This document shows, one piece after another, positions 1 through 7,389 of a stretch of 15,038 bases of DNA. Every line of letters starts with the position of its first letter. Position 1 is the first letter of the stretch. The translations under genes were made by a program, and so were the position numbers. This DNA is from JBBDWJ01 sp040902925 (GTDB taxonomy: Bacteria; Acidobacteriota; Terriglobia; Bryobacterales; UBA6623), in the NCBI GenBank assembly GCA_040902925.1, contig JBBDWJ010000281.1:1-15038 (forward strand). Reading direction: 5' to 3'. The notes under the pieces are model-generated. The model searched no databases. It was not told where the DNA came from and worked only from the letters and a program-made list of their open reading frames with translations.

Positions 1-469
1 CGATTCAGATCGTCGACCTCTATCATGCCCGGCAACACCTTTGGGAGCTGGCGGCGCAGTTGTTTGACGGCGATCTGCGGGGCAGAAAACGCTGGGCCAG
101 CCGGCTCGAACACAAGCTCGATCAAGGCAAGCTGGAAGCGCTGGTGAAGACACTGCGCCAGTTTCCGCCGCCCAATGCCGAGCTGGCCCGCTTGCTCCAC
201 AACGAGGCCGAGTACTTTGAGCGCAACGCCGAGCGGATGCGCTACCCGCGGTTTCGGGCACAGGGTTTGTTTATCGGTTCGGGTGTGGTCGAAGCCGGTT
301 GCAAGACCGTCGTCGGCGCGCAGCTCAAACAGTCCGGTATGTTCTGGACCGTCCGCGGAGCCAACGCCATCCTGGCCTTGCGCTGCAACCGCCTCAGCGG
401 CAAGTTCGAGGATCACTGGGAATCCCGCGCCCGCGCCGCTTGAGCTTCCACAGATATGTAGCGCACCCC
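1..469 (+). mobile_element. Right part of an ISKra4-like insertion sequence
   Basis: The element is inferred from the transposase C-terminus. Just after the stop, at 458-469, lies GTAGCGCACCCC, which resembles terminal inverted repeats of this family as I remember them. I place the right boundary there tentatively. The left end and the target duplication lie outside the window, so the boundary cannot be tested here. Confidence 0.5.
3..443 (+). CDS. ISKra4-family transposase, C-terminal part (5' end outside window)
   Basis: The reading frame is already open at base 3, with residues IQIVDLYHARQHLWELAAQL before the first possible internal start (TTG at 60). This is therefore the C-terminal ~146 residues of a longer protein, and the start lies left of the window. 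The end carries the block GSGVVEAGCKTVVGAQLKQS, then FWTVRGANAILALRC, which I recognise as the conserved C-terminus of ISKra4-type DDE transposases. The Glu in GSGVVEAGCK is likely the third catalytic acid (family inference). The protein would cut and rejoin the ends of its own element. The visible part has no internal stop or frameshift, so it may be intact; full-length members are about 350-500 residues. It ends 110 bp from the stop of the convergent oxidoreductase gene. Confidence 0.85.
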   Translation: MQIVDLYHARQHLWELAAQLFDGDLRGRKRWASRLEHKLDQGKLEALVKTLRQFPPPNAELARLLHNEAEYFERNAERMRYPRFRAQGLFIGSGVVEAGCKTVVGAQLKQSGMFWTVRGANAILALRCNRLSGKFEDHWESRARAA

Positions 470-531
470 GCGCGGAATCGACGAGCATTCACGCCCAGAC
501 GCGACAGCAGCCTGAACGATTGGGCGGCGAT

Positions 532-552
532 GCTGGGCCCTTGGGCCCCAGC
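532..552 (-). terminator. Possible hairpin terminator after the oxidoreductase gene
   Basis: An inverted repeat lies directly after the minus-strand TGA at 554-556. The arms GCTGGGCCC (532-540) and GGGCCCCAGC (543-552) pair with one bulged base. The loop is very short, so the top pairs must open. No T-run follows on the minus strand, so it may act as an RNA end stabiliser rather than a classical terminator. Confidence 0.4.
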
Positions 553-553
553 G

Positions 554-1621
554 TCAACGCGCGAATCGCACAACGTCGCCTGAATCGGCGGATTCATATC
601 CAGCCAATGCCAGCCGCAACACTTCGCGCGCGTGTTCCACAGGCCGGTAATCCAGCGGGTCTTTGCCAATCTCGGCGACAAAGCGCTCCAGATGCGCGGC
701 GGTGGCCGAGGTGAACGCCGGCTGCGCTTCTTTCACATATGCCGCGGAACGTCCGCCGCTCTCCGAGCGCGCCTCGCCGCCGCGCACGAAACTCAGCCGC
801 GCGGCTGGACGCCCCAACCGGCTCGACCATTCGACCTCAGCCTTTGCCACACCGCCCAGCGACAGCCGTAATGACGCTTTCTCGCAATCCAGCCGCATCT
901 CCAGGTAACGTTCCGGCGCGTGGCTGACTCGATTGAGGAAAACCGTCGCCAGACGCTCTTCCGGAAAACGCATGCTCATCTGAACCAGCACGTCGGATTC
1001 GTACTCAGGCTGCACTCTGGGCATGTGCGCTGTTAGCGACTCCGGAAGATCGTCGAACAAGTAGCAGATCAAGTCGAGCGCGTGCGTCCCGAACTCGAAC
1101 AGCGTGGATCGCTTGAGCCCTCGCCGCCACGAGACTTTTTCGTTCGCGGGCGGGTGCAGCATCTGCTGCCAGCACTGCACGGCGTAGAGGCGCCCGAAAT
1201 CCCCGGCCGCCAGGCGCTCGCGCGTTCGCCGGTAGATCGGCATGTAGCGATACTGATTGTTCACCGTCAACAGACGCCGTTGGGCTCGCGCCAGGCCGAT
1301 CACATCGTCGGCTTCTTCGACGGTCAGCATGAACGGCTTCTCGCAAAACACGTGCGCGCCGTGTTCGAGCGCCAGCCGGCACAAGGCATGATGGCTATCG
1401 GGCGGAGTTCCGATGAGAACCACATCCGGCTTCTCGGCGGCGAGCAACTCCTCCGCTGTTTCAAAAACACGCGGCAGCGGGAACTTCGCCGCCATCGCTT
1501 CCCGCTGCGCCTGAGCAGGCTCTGCCGCGCCGGCAATCTCGACGCCGGCGACGTTTTGGCAGGCAGGCAGATGGATGCGTTCCGCCACGCCCCCTAAACC
1601 AATGATGCCGACTCGAACCAT
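554..1621 (-). CDS. Gfo/Idh/MocA-family NAD(P)-dependent oxidoreductase
   Basis: This 355-residue protein matches the usual length of Gfo/Idh/MocA dehydrogenases, which oxidise or reduce sugars, inositols and related polyols with NAD(P). The N-terminus has a Rossmann dinucleotide-binding loop (GIIGLGGVAE, residues 5-14). The family signature CEKPFMLT holds the conserved Lys at 95, and FGTHALDL (H180, D183) matches the second active-site motif. There is no signal peptide, so it is cytoplasmic. The substrate cannot be read from the sequence. The ATG at 1621 starts directly on the Rossmann strand; only a weak purine stretch (AAAGAG) precedes it. It is the last minus-strand gene before the insertion sequence. 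A 232-bp gap with a strong hairpin separates it from the TPR gene, so it is probably transcribed alone. Confidence 0.9.
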   Translation of the reverse strand: MVRVGIIGLGGVAERIHLPACQNVAGVEIAGAAEPAQAQREAMAAKFPLPRVFETAEELLAAEKPDVVLIGTPPDSHHALCRLALEHGAHVFCEKPFMLTVEEADDVIGLARAQRRLLTVNNQYRYMPIYRRTRERLAAGDFGRLYAVQCWQQMLHPPANEKVSWRRGLKRSTLFEFGTHALDLICYLFDDLPESLTAHMPRVQPEYESDVLVQMSMRFPEERLATVFLNRVSHAPERYLEMRLDCEKASLRLSLGGVAKAEVEWSSRLGRPAARLSFVRGGEARSESGGRSAAYVKEAQPAFTSATAAHLERFVAEIGKDPLDYRPVEHAREVLRLALAGYESADSGDVVRFAR

Positions 1622-1829
1622 GCTCTTTACAAGGCACTCCCGGTGATCACAAGAGGATAAGGGATTCGCAAGGGTAGGGCGTCACAGTCGAGCGAGAAAG
1701 ACCTCGTTCGCTCCGAAAAACTCGAACGGCCGCCGGGTTGTGGGGCATCCTTGGGGATGGCGCTTGGGTGGCATGAAGGCGATGTCCTAGGGAAATCCCG
1801 CTAGGCGAAGATCCTGCGCGAAACCAGCG
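1622..1829. other. Intergenic gap with several small inverted repeats
   Basis: No convincing coding frame is seen. An 8-bp palindrome GTGATCAC lies at 1643-1650, about 20 bp upstream of the oxidoreductase start. Three small inverted repeats follow: GAGCGA/TCGCTC (1690-1695 and 1708-1713), CATCC/GGATG (1746-1750 and 1755-1759), and an imperfect CCTAGGGA/TCCCGCTAGG pair (1786-1805). These may be part of the TPR gene's 3' untranslated region. Confidence 0.4.
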
Positions 1830-1853
1830 GCGGCGCGGAACACTCCGCGCCGC
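1830..1853 (-). terminator. Strong hairpin terminator of the TPR gene
   Basis: A perfect 10-bp GC-rich stem, GCGGCGCGGA (1830-1839) and TCCGCGCCGC (1844-1853), has a 4-base loop. On the minus strand it begins immediately after the TAA at 1854-1856. The following T-run is weak (CGCTGGTTT), so rho-independent action is likely but not certain. Confidence 0.65.
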
Positions 1854-3944
1854 TTAGGGCTTCTCGCTCTTTGTTTCGCTCGAATTTGACGTCACTCGGG
1901 TTTCCAGCTCGGCCAGCTTGTCGCGGACTTTCTTGATCTCGGCCGGGTCGCGGTCGGCCTTCGGGCTGCGGTCCCATTCTTCGAGCGAGAGCTGCCAGTG
2001 CTTTTTCGCCTCGGCGTTATTGCCGAGCTTGTAATAAACGTCCGCCAGGTGGGAATGGACTACGGGGTCACTCTTGAACTGCTCGAGAGAGCGCCGCAGG
2101 AAGCGTTCCGCCAACTCGAAGCGTTCCTGGCGGTAGTACACCCAGCCGAGGCTGTCGAGATAAGCGCCGTTGTCGGGATCTATGTCCAGCGCCTTCTGAA
2201 TCATGTCGTGGGCGTCGTCGATGCGGCGGTCGAGGTCGGCCAGCATATAGCCAAGGTAGTTCAGCGCCGCGGCGTTGTCAGGATCGAGGCGCAAGACCTG
2301 GCTGAACTTTTCTTCGGCTTCGTCGAAGCGCTTGGCTCGCTCGAGCACCGAGCCGTAGGCAAACCATACCGCCATTTTTTCGCGATCGGTTTTCGCCAAT
2401 TGCTCGGCCTTCGCGACCGCCTCAATCGCCTCGTCGTGCATCTTTCCCTTCTCGTAGACTTGCGCCAACGAGAGATAGACGTCACGGTCAAACTCGCCGC
2501 CATCCAGCAGTTTGCGCAATAGCTCCGCGCCGGCTTGGGCTTCCCCGGTTTCGGCTAAAACGGTCGCCCTCATCGAGACGATCGCGCGGTCTTTGGGGAA
2601 TTCTTCCACCGCGCTCCGGGACGTCTCGGCCGCCTTATCGAACTCGCGACCCTGGCGGTACGATTCGATGATCTGGATCTGGGCTCGCGGCCTTGCGTCC
2701 TCATCCAGTTCGCTCATGGCGGTGAACGCCTTGACGGCGGCCTCGGTGTGACCGTGAGTTCGATTCAAAGCGCCGAGCTGCTCGAATAGCTGCACCCGGG
2801 CCCGTTTCTCTGGAGCCGGATACGTGTCGCTCGCGGTGTCTTTCAGCAACTGCTCGAGCGCGGCCAGCGCTTCGTCGCTTTTGCCTTCCTCTTCCAGCAG
2901 CAGCACCAGGTTGTAGCTGACCTCGAGCTTCAACTTTTCGGGCGCGATCTCGGCGGCCTTGCGCAGACTTTCGCGAGCGTCATCGAAGCGGCGCTTCTCG
3001 CGGTAGATCTGGGAGAGACGCAGATGATTTTCGGCGTTGTCGGGTTCCACGCCTGCCAGGATCTGATACTGCTCGAGGGCCTCGTCGAGACGTCCCGCCA
3101 TCAGCAGGTTGTTCGCAAAGGCCCGCCGCGCCGGCAGCGTGTTGCCCCGGCCACCGCTCTCATCCACGAACTCGCGGTAAATCTCCGCCGCCTTGGCGTT
3201 CTCACCGGCCTGCTCGTAGGCCTGCGCCAAGCCGGCCAGCGCACGCTGGTCGGCCTGTCCGGCCGCGCGACTCTTCTCGAGCTGCTCGATAGCTCGCTGC
3301 GGTTCGCCCATCTCCAGATAGAGAAACCCGAGCTCGGTCAGTCCCTGGGAGGATTGCGGGTCTGCCTCCAGCAGCTTTTGCAGCAGGCTTTCCGCCTTAG
3401 TGGGATTCTGGGAGGCGCGATACAGACGGGAGAGTTGCAGCAAGACTTCCGCGTCTGCCGGTTCGATCTCGAGGACCTTTTCGAACTGCCCGATGGCGCT
3501 GTTCAGCATGCTCTGGTCGATGCTGCCTCGCCGATCGAAGGCGTATTGCGCGTAGTACTCGCCTAGCAGCTTGCGCACCTCGGTATTACGGGGTTCGACG
3601 GCGAGGATTTTTTGCGCCTCGGTTACTGCCTCGTCCAGCCGGTTAAACTTCGCGTACACCTCAACGAGTTGCAAGCGGATGTAGCTGGCGTTAGGGTCGG
3701 CTTTGATGGCAGCTTCGTACTCTTCGATGGCGCGATTCAGATACTCGCGCTGCATGTGCTCGGTGGCGAGTTGCTGGTAAAGGTGGGCGAGCGTGTAGTG
3801 ATAGTAGGCTGTCGCGCGATCCGGTTGCGGAGCGGTTTCCGTCCGCCGTTGCGGTGTGGCGGTCAGGCTGGCGGCCGCGCACAGCGACAATAAAACGAGC
3901 ACCACCGGAAGACGGCGCGGCTGGCTGCAAGATGCTGCAATCAC
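1854..3944 (-). CDS. Secreted tetratricopeptide-repeat protein (about 15 TPRs)
   Basis: I start this gene at GTG 3944 (696 residues). It is preceded 4 bases away by a strong Shine-Dalgarno (GGGGAGGG, 3955-3948), and the encoded N-terminus is a Sec signal peptide (VIAASCSQPRRLPVVLVLLS, then CAAASLTA). An ATG at 4007 would put 21 unrelated residues before the signal. A -10-like TATACT at 3995-3990 lies between the two starts and would place the RNA start downstream of 4007; no good -35 is seen. There is no proper lipobox. The rest is a solenoid of about 15 TPRs recognisable by units such as YLNRAIEEYEAAIKADPN and LGWVYYRQERFELAERFLRR. TPR arrays mediate protein-protein contacts, so I infer a periplasmic scaffold. 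The partner is unknown. It lies 126 bp downstream of an LpxL-like gene on the same strand. Confidence 0.88.
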   Translation of the reverse strand: MIAASCSQPRRLPVVLVLLSLCAAASLTATPQRRTETAPQPDRATAYYHYTLAHLYQQLATEHMQREYLNRAIEEYEAAIKADPNASYIRLQLVEVYAKFNRLDEAVTEAQKILAVEPRNTEVRKLLGEYYAQYAFDRRGSIDQSMLNSAIGQFEKVLEIEPADAEVLLQLSRLYRASQNPTKAESLLQKLLEADPQSSQGLTELGFLYLEMGEPQRAIEQLEKSRAAGQADQRALAGLAQAYEQAGENAKAAEIYREFVDESGGRGNTLPARRAFANNLLMAGRLDEALEQYQILAGVEPDNAENHLRLSQIYREKRRFDDARESLRKAAEIAPEKLKLEVSYNLVLLLEEEGKSDEALAALEQLLKDTASDTYPAPEKRARVQLFEQLGALNRTHGHTEAAVKAFTAMSELDEDARPRAQIQIIESYRQGREFDKAAETSRSAVEEFPKDRAIVSMRATVLAETGEAQAGAELLRKLLDGGEFDRDVYLSLAQVYEKGKMHDEAIEAVAKAEQLAKTDREKMAVWFAYGSVLERAKRFDEAEEKFSQVLRLDPDNAAALNYLGYMLADLDRRIDDAHDMIQKALDIDPDNGAYLDSLGWVYYRQERFELAERFLRRSLEQFKSDPVVHSHLADVYYKLGNNAEAKKHWQLSLEEWDRSPKADRDPAEIKKVRDKLAELETRVTSNSSETKSEKP

Positions 3945-4070
3945 AGGCCCTCCCCTTTCCCTGGGCGTAGGCGCACTACGCGTAGTTTGAGTATAGCTGG
4001 AAACCAAGAGCGATGCCCGCGCACCTACCGGGTCCGGTGAAAACCGGGCTGTGAGGATCAGACGCGCCCC

Positions 4071-5024
4071 TCAACCGGCCGGTTTCGCGCGCGTTGCCGC
4101 GATTGGCCGCACAGGTTTCAACGCCTCGTCAGGCTGGGTCTTCCAGCGGCGGTGAATCCAAAGCCACTGCTCAGGCTGCTCGCGGATAACCCGCTCCAGC
4201 ACGCTCTGGCAGAGCTGCGTATTGTGTATCAAATCGCCCTCGGCATCGCCGGTGTCAGTCCATTCGAGCGCTGGATAGAACCTCAACACGTATTTCCCTG
4301 TTTCCGGACGCCACAGCGCAAAGCCCGGAATCACCGCCGCGCCGCTATGCTGCGCCAGCTTCACGAAAGCGCTGGTAGCGCTGGCCTTGCGGCCAAAGAA
4401 ATCGACAAAGACACGATCTTCTCCCGTCGTGTTCTGGTCAATCAGGATGCCGACCGCTTCGTTGTTTTTCAGCGCACGCAGCACCTTGCGCCCGGCCTCC
4501 TGTTTTCCAATGGTTTGGTTGCCCGGCAGACGCCGGTAGCGGTCCAGCAGGCGGTCGAGCCAGGGATTGTCGAGCGGCCGCACCATAACGTGCATCGGGT
4601 TGCCAAACAAAGCGTGCGCAAAAGCGCTCAGTTCCCAGTTGCCCAAGTGCGCGGTCAGGAACAGGGCGCCGCGCCCTTTCTTCAGAGCGCGCTCGTAATG
4701 CTCGAAGCCGTCATATTCGATCCACTGGCCGATATTGTTGGCGCTTAGGCGCGGCATGCGCGCCACAGAAAGCACGACCCGGCCCAGGTTTTCGTAGACG
4801 CCGCGGACGATCTGGTCGCGCCGCCGCGGTTCCAGCTCCGGCATCGCGAGATCGAGATTACTGCTCGCCACGGACCTCCATCGCGGGGTGGCGAGGTAAA
4901 GTAGTCGGCTGAGTCCACTCGACATGCGCTTGGCCAGTGGTAAGGGCAGCCAGGCTAGCGCTTGCAGCACAGGCCAAACGAGCGCGAATTCCAGGATGCT
5001 ACGTGCTGGGCCGTGTTTCGCCAT
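4071..5024 (-). CDS. LpxL/HtrB-like lipid A (or phospholipid) acyltransferase
   Basis: The 317-residue protein has the length and layout of Kdo-lipid A late acyltransferases, inner-membrane enzymes that move an acyl chain from acyl-ACP to lipid A or a related lipid. An N-terminal hydrophobic segment lies at about residues 10-32. The catalytic HX4E motif is intact (HLGNWE, H126 and E131). Downstream are the family blocks GILIDQNTTGEDRVFVDFFG (192-211) and EQWLWIHRRWKTQP (285-298). The ATG at 5024 has no clear Shine-Dalgarno, but the encoded start fits the family. A -10-like TATAAG (5078-5073) lies about 50 bases upstream, without a convincing -35. It is divergent from the SIMPL gene and upstream of the TPR gene, with which it may be co-transcribed. 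Which acyl position or lipid it modifies cannot be told, so I give no symbol. Confidence 0.88.
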   Translation of the reverse strand: MAKHGPARSILEFALVWPVLQALAWLPLPLAKRMSSGLSRLLYLATPRWRSVASSNLDLAMPELEPRRRDQIVRGVYENLGRVVLSVARMPRLSANNIGQWIEYDGFEHYERALKKGRGALFLTAHLGNWELSAFAHALFGNPMHVMVRPLDNPWLDRLLDRYRRLPGNQTIGKQEAGRKVLRALKNNEAVGILIDQNTTGEDRVFVDFFGRKASATSAFVKLAQHSGAAVIPGFALWRPETGKYVLRFYPALEWTDTGDAEGDLIHNTQLCQSVLERVIREQPEQWLWIHRRWKTQPDEALKPVRPIAATRAKPAG

Positions 5025-5137
5025 TGCCGTTTCGGGTTTGCTCTTCAGGCCTTGTTGGCCGTGGAGCCGAATCTTATAAAATCACAGCCGCAGCCGGGCC
5101 GCCGTCCGCGGGAAGGTTCCAGAAATTGCCCAAGGGT

Positions 5138-5153
5138 AACAGGGTATCCTGTT
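5138..5153. promoter_or_regulatory. Inverted repeat between divergent genes, possible operator
   Basis: AACAGG (5138-5143) and CCTGTT (5148-5153) are perfect inverted arms around GTAT. The match continues imperfectly outward (GGTAACAGG against CCTGTTAAC). It sits in the 293-bp region between the divergent acyltransferase and SIMPL genes, 114 bp from one start and 165 bp from the other. Its size and symmetry fit a dimeric repressor site, but no regulator is identified. I see no other feature in this gap apart from the SIMPL ribosome binding site. Confidence 0.4.
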
Positions 5154-5317
5154 AACGGTTCTATTTTCAGCGACATCGCAAGACTTCGCAGGGTGCCGTA
5201 GCAGGGGCAACAGCAGCCGCCCGACATAGGTAAATCCATAACGCAACTCAAAAACTGGAAACCCGGCGACGCCCGAATGCACCAGTAAACTGCAAGCATC
5301 TGCCCGAGGAGACTGCA

Positions 5318-6031
5318 ATGAGTTTGTCGAAACGCATCCTTCCGATCCTAGTTCTTCCCCTGGCGACGGCGTGCCTGGCGGACGCGCAGCAGACCGCGGA
5401 ACCCGCTCCCTCGCGCCTGGTCCGGGCCACTGGCAGCGCAATGATCTCGGTGAAACCCGACCAGGCTGAAATCAACATCGGCGTGGTGAGCGAGGCCGAA
5501 ACCGCGAAGGCCGCCGCTGCTGCGAATGCAGCAGAATCCTCGAAAGTGATCGAGCAGCTCAAGAAGGCCGGCGGAGCAAAGATGGAAATCCGAACCGTCA
5601 ACTACTCGGTGCATCCTCGTTACCAACACAGCAACGACGGCCGTGAGCCGAAGATCGCGGGTTTCACTGCAACCAACGTCGTGCGCGTTCAGCTCCGAAA
5701 CATCGAGAAGGTCGGCGAGCTGATTGATGTCGCCACTCGCTCGGGCGCGAACCAGATTCATGGGATCGAATTTACGCTTCAGAACGAACAAGCGGCTCGT
5801 GCCCAGGCTCTGCAGCAAGCGACCAAAAATGCGATGGCCAGCGCCGGGTCAATGGCCGCCGCGGTCGGCGCCAAACTGGGGCGCGTGCGCTCGGTTGAGG
5901 AACAGGGCGCGGAGCCGCCAAGGCCTATGCGCACGATGGCTATGGCTGAAGCGCGAGCCGCCTCGACGCCCGTCGAGCCTGGCACGATCGAAGTCAACGC
6001 GTCGGTAACCGTCACGGTCGAAATGGAATAG
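5318..6031 (+). CDS. Secreted SIMPL-domain (DUF541) protein
   Basis: The 237-residue protein begins with a signal peptide (MSLSKRILPILVLPLATACL, then ADA/QQ). ATAC at 16-19 could be a weak lipobox, so either Sec cleavage or lipidation is possible. The body follows the SIMPL/DUF541 plan: an N-terminal GSAMISVKPDQAEINIGV strand, an Ala-rich helix around 60-85, IEKVGELIDVATRSGANQI (about 129-147), an AxxAxxxA helix, and a C-terminal IEVNASVTVTVEME strand. Family members (E. coli YggE, BP26) are periplasmic; their biochemical role is poorly defined, with links to oxidative stress. The ATG follows GAGGAG (5306-5311) at 6 bases, a good site. It converges on the M19 dipeptidase with only 6 bp between stops and no visible terminator. 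Confidence 0.88.
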   Translation: MSLSKRILPILVLPLATACLADAQQTAEPAPSRLVRATGSAMISVKPDQAEINIGVVSEAETAKAAAAANAAESSKVIEQLKKAGGAKMEIRTVNYSVHPRYQHSNDGREPKIAGFTATNVVRVQLRNIEKVGELIDVATRSGANQIHGIEFTLQNEQAARAQALQQATKNAMASAGSMAAAVGAKLGRVRSVEEQGAEPPRPMRTMAMAEARAASTPVEPGTIEVNASVTVTVEME

Positions 6032-6037
6032 CAACCC

Positions 6038-7168
6038 TCAACGAGGCAAGGCGGCGCTAAGGAACCGCAGCCAGTTCCCGTGGAAGATGCCGTCAATGTC
6101 AGCGTCGCTATACCCACGCTCCTTCAGAATCCCGTCCAGCTTTTGAAGGTCCGCGATCGTGTTCAGATCCGACGGCGACTGCTCGGTACCGAATCCGCCG
6201 TCGAGATCACTGCCGATGGCCGCGTGCCGGGTGTTGCCGGCAAGCTGGCAGACATGGTCAATGTGGTCGGCCACGTCAGACAATTTCGGCTCCGGGCGGC
6301 TGGTATCGCCGCGGTGATAGTCCGGCGCCAGCATCCAGGCATCGAGCACTGCCCCGATCACGCCGCCGCGCGCCACGAGCTGCTTGATCTGCTCATCGCT
6401 GATCTGGCGGTCATGCGGCACCAAAGCGCGGCAGTTTCCGTGGCTGATGAACACCGGGCCAGAAAAAATCTCAAGCGCCTGGGCGAGCGCCGTATCGGCG
6501 GTGTGGACGAGATCAAGAATCATTCCCAGCCGCTCGAACTCCTTGAGCAACTCACGGCCTTGCGGCGTTAGCGGACCGTCGCCGCCGGTCCCCATTGCGT
6601 AGGCGCTCGGCCCATAGTGCGCCAAGCAAGCCGTGCGCAGCCCTTGCTCCCACCACCACTCGGCCTGTTTTGGCTCGACGATCGGATCCGTTCCCTCCAT
6701 GCTCAGGATGTAGCCGATCGGTGCACCCTTCTCCCCGCCGCCCTTCGCCCACTGCGCCCACAGCGCGCTAAGGCCGCTGCTGTCGGTGATCATGCGTAGG
6801 TGCCCTTGCGCTTCGAGCAGCCGGTAATAGGCCAGTTGCCCCTGAGCTACCGCGCACGCGATCGTTTGGTTGGCGTGGTCGAGGTCTTCGCGCAGGATCA
6901 CCTCGCCCCGAACGCGGTCGCCCACGGGGCCGAGATTGCCGTCCATCGCGGGAAGGCGCGGGGGCAGTGCGCGACACAAAAGTGTCGCCAGGCACACGGC
7001 AACGCCGCTGCGGCGCATCTCGGGCAGGCTGACGGTGCAGTTGCCGCGAGATGTACCGGTCATGCCGACTTCGCGGGCCCGCAGCTCGTCAATCGAAAGC
7101 AACTGGTCGCGGTCATACGACATCGCGTTCCAGGAAAGGTCAAGGTGGGCGTCAACAATCAGTCTCAT
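6038..7168 (-). CDS. M19 (renal dipeptidase-like) membrane dipeptidase family metallohydrolase
   Basis: I use ATG 7168 (376 residues) because AAGAAGGA lies just upstream of it and the next residues RLIVDAHLDL form the first strand of the barrel. An upstream in-frame start at 7195 lacks such a site. The protein has all M19 zinc ligands in order: HxD (H8, D10), Glu158 in SMEGTDP, H222 in DLVHT, H243 in ISHGNCRAL, and D321 in GSDLDGG. M19 enzymes are binuclear zinc dipeptidases that accept dipeptides with a C-terminal D-residue, and some act on beta-lactam or other amides. No signal peptide is seen, so the enzyme is probably cytoplasmic. The second-His motif is DLVH where DLSH is usual. The gene is transcribed divergently from the DUF4202 gene and alone on its strand. 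Confidence 0.9.
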   Translation of the reverse strand: MRLIVDAHLDLSWNAMSYDRDQLLSIDELRAREVGMTGTSRGNCTVSLPEMRRSGVAVCLATLLCRALPPRLPAMDGNLGPVGDRVRGEVILREDLDHANQTIACAVAQGQLAYYRLLEAQGHLRMITDSSGLSALWAQWAKGGGEKGAPIGYILSMEGTDPIVEPKQAEWWWEQGLRTACLAHYGPSAYAMGTGGDGPLTPQGRELLKEFERLGMILDLVHTADTALAQALEIFSGPVFISHGNCRALVPHDRQISDEQIKQLVARGGVIGAVLDAWMLAPDYHRGDTSRPEPKLSDVADHIDHVCQLAGNTRHAAIGSDLDGGFGTEQSPSDLNTIADLQKLDGILKERGYSDADIDGIFHGNWLRFLSAALPR

Positions 7169-7389
7169 GGGTCCTTCTTGCCTAGAGTCTTGCACTTTCT
7201 TGGGGATTCCCTCCGCCTCGAAGCAGCTGGCCGCGGTCAGCAGTGCGACACTGAATCACACGCGCCGGATTAGGTATCTCGGTAGCGGACGACTCTATCG
7301 TACATTGAGCAAAGAACCTCCCCGTGATGGCAGTTCCGCGCGCTGTGGTCGACACGGATCAGATCGCTGGAACGGGAAGCGAACCCGTC

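Noticed and set aside
3945..4007. N-terminal extension of the TPR protein to ATG 4007
   Set aside because: GTG 3944 has a strong ribosome binding site and begins directly before the signal peptide. The extension has neither.
5135..5153. Partial likeness to a homing endonuclease site (GGGTAACAGGGTAT)
   Set aside because: It only partly resembles the I-SceI site, and no intron or endonuclease gene is nearby. The inverted repeat explains it better.
5170..5305. Possible riboswitch leader upstream of the SIMPL gene
   Set aside because: The region has some short G/C-rich pairings and a GCAA-containing stretch, but I could not match a c-di-GMP or other riboswitch core.
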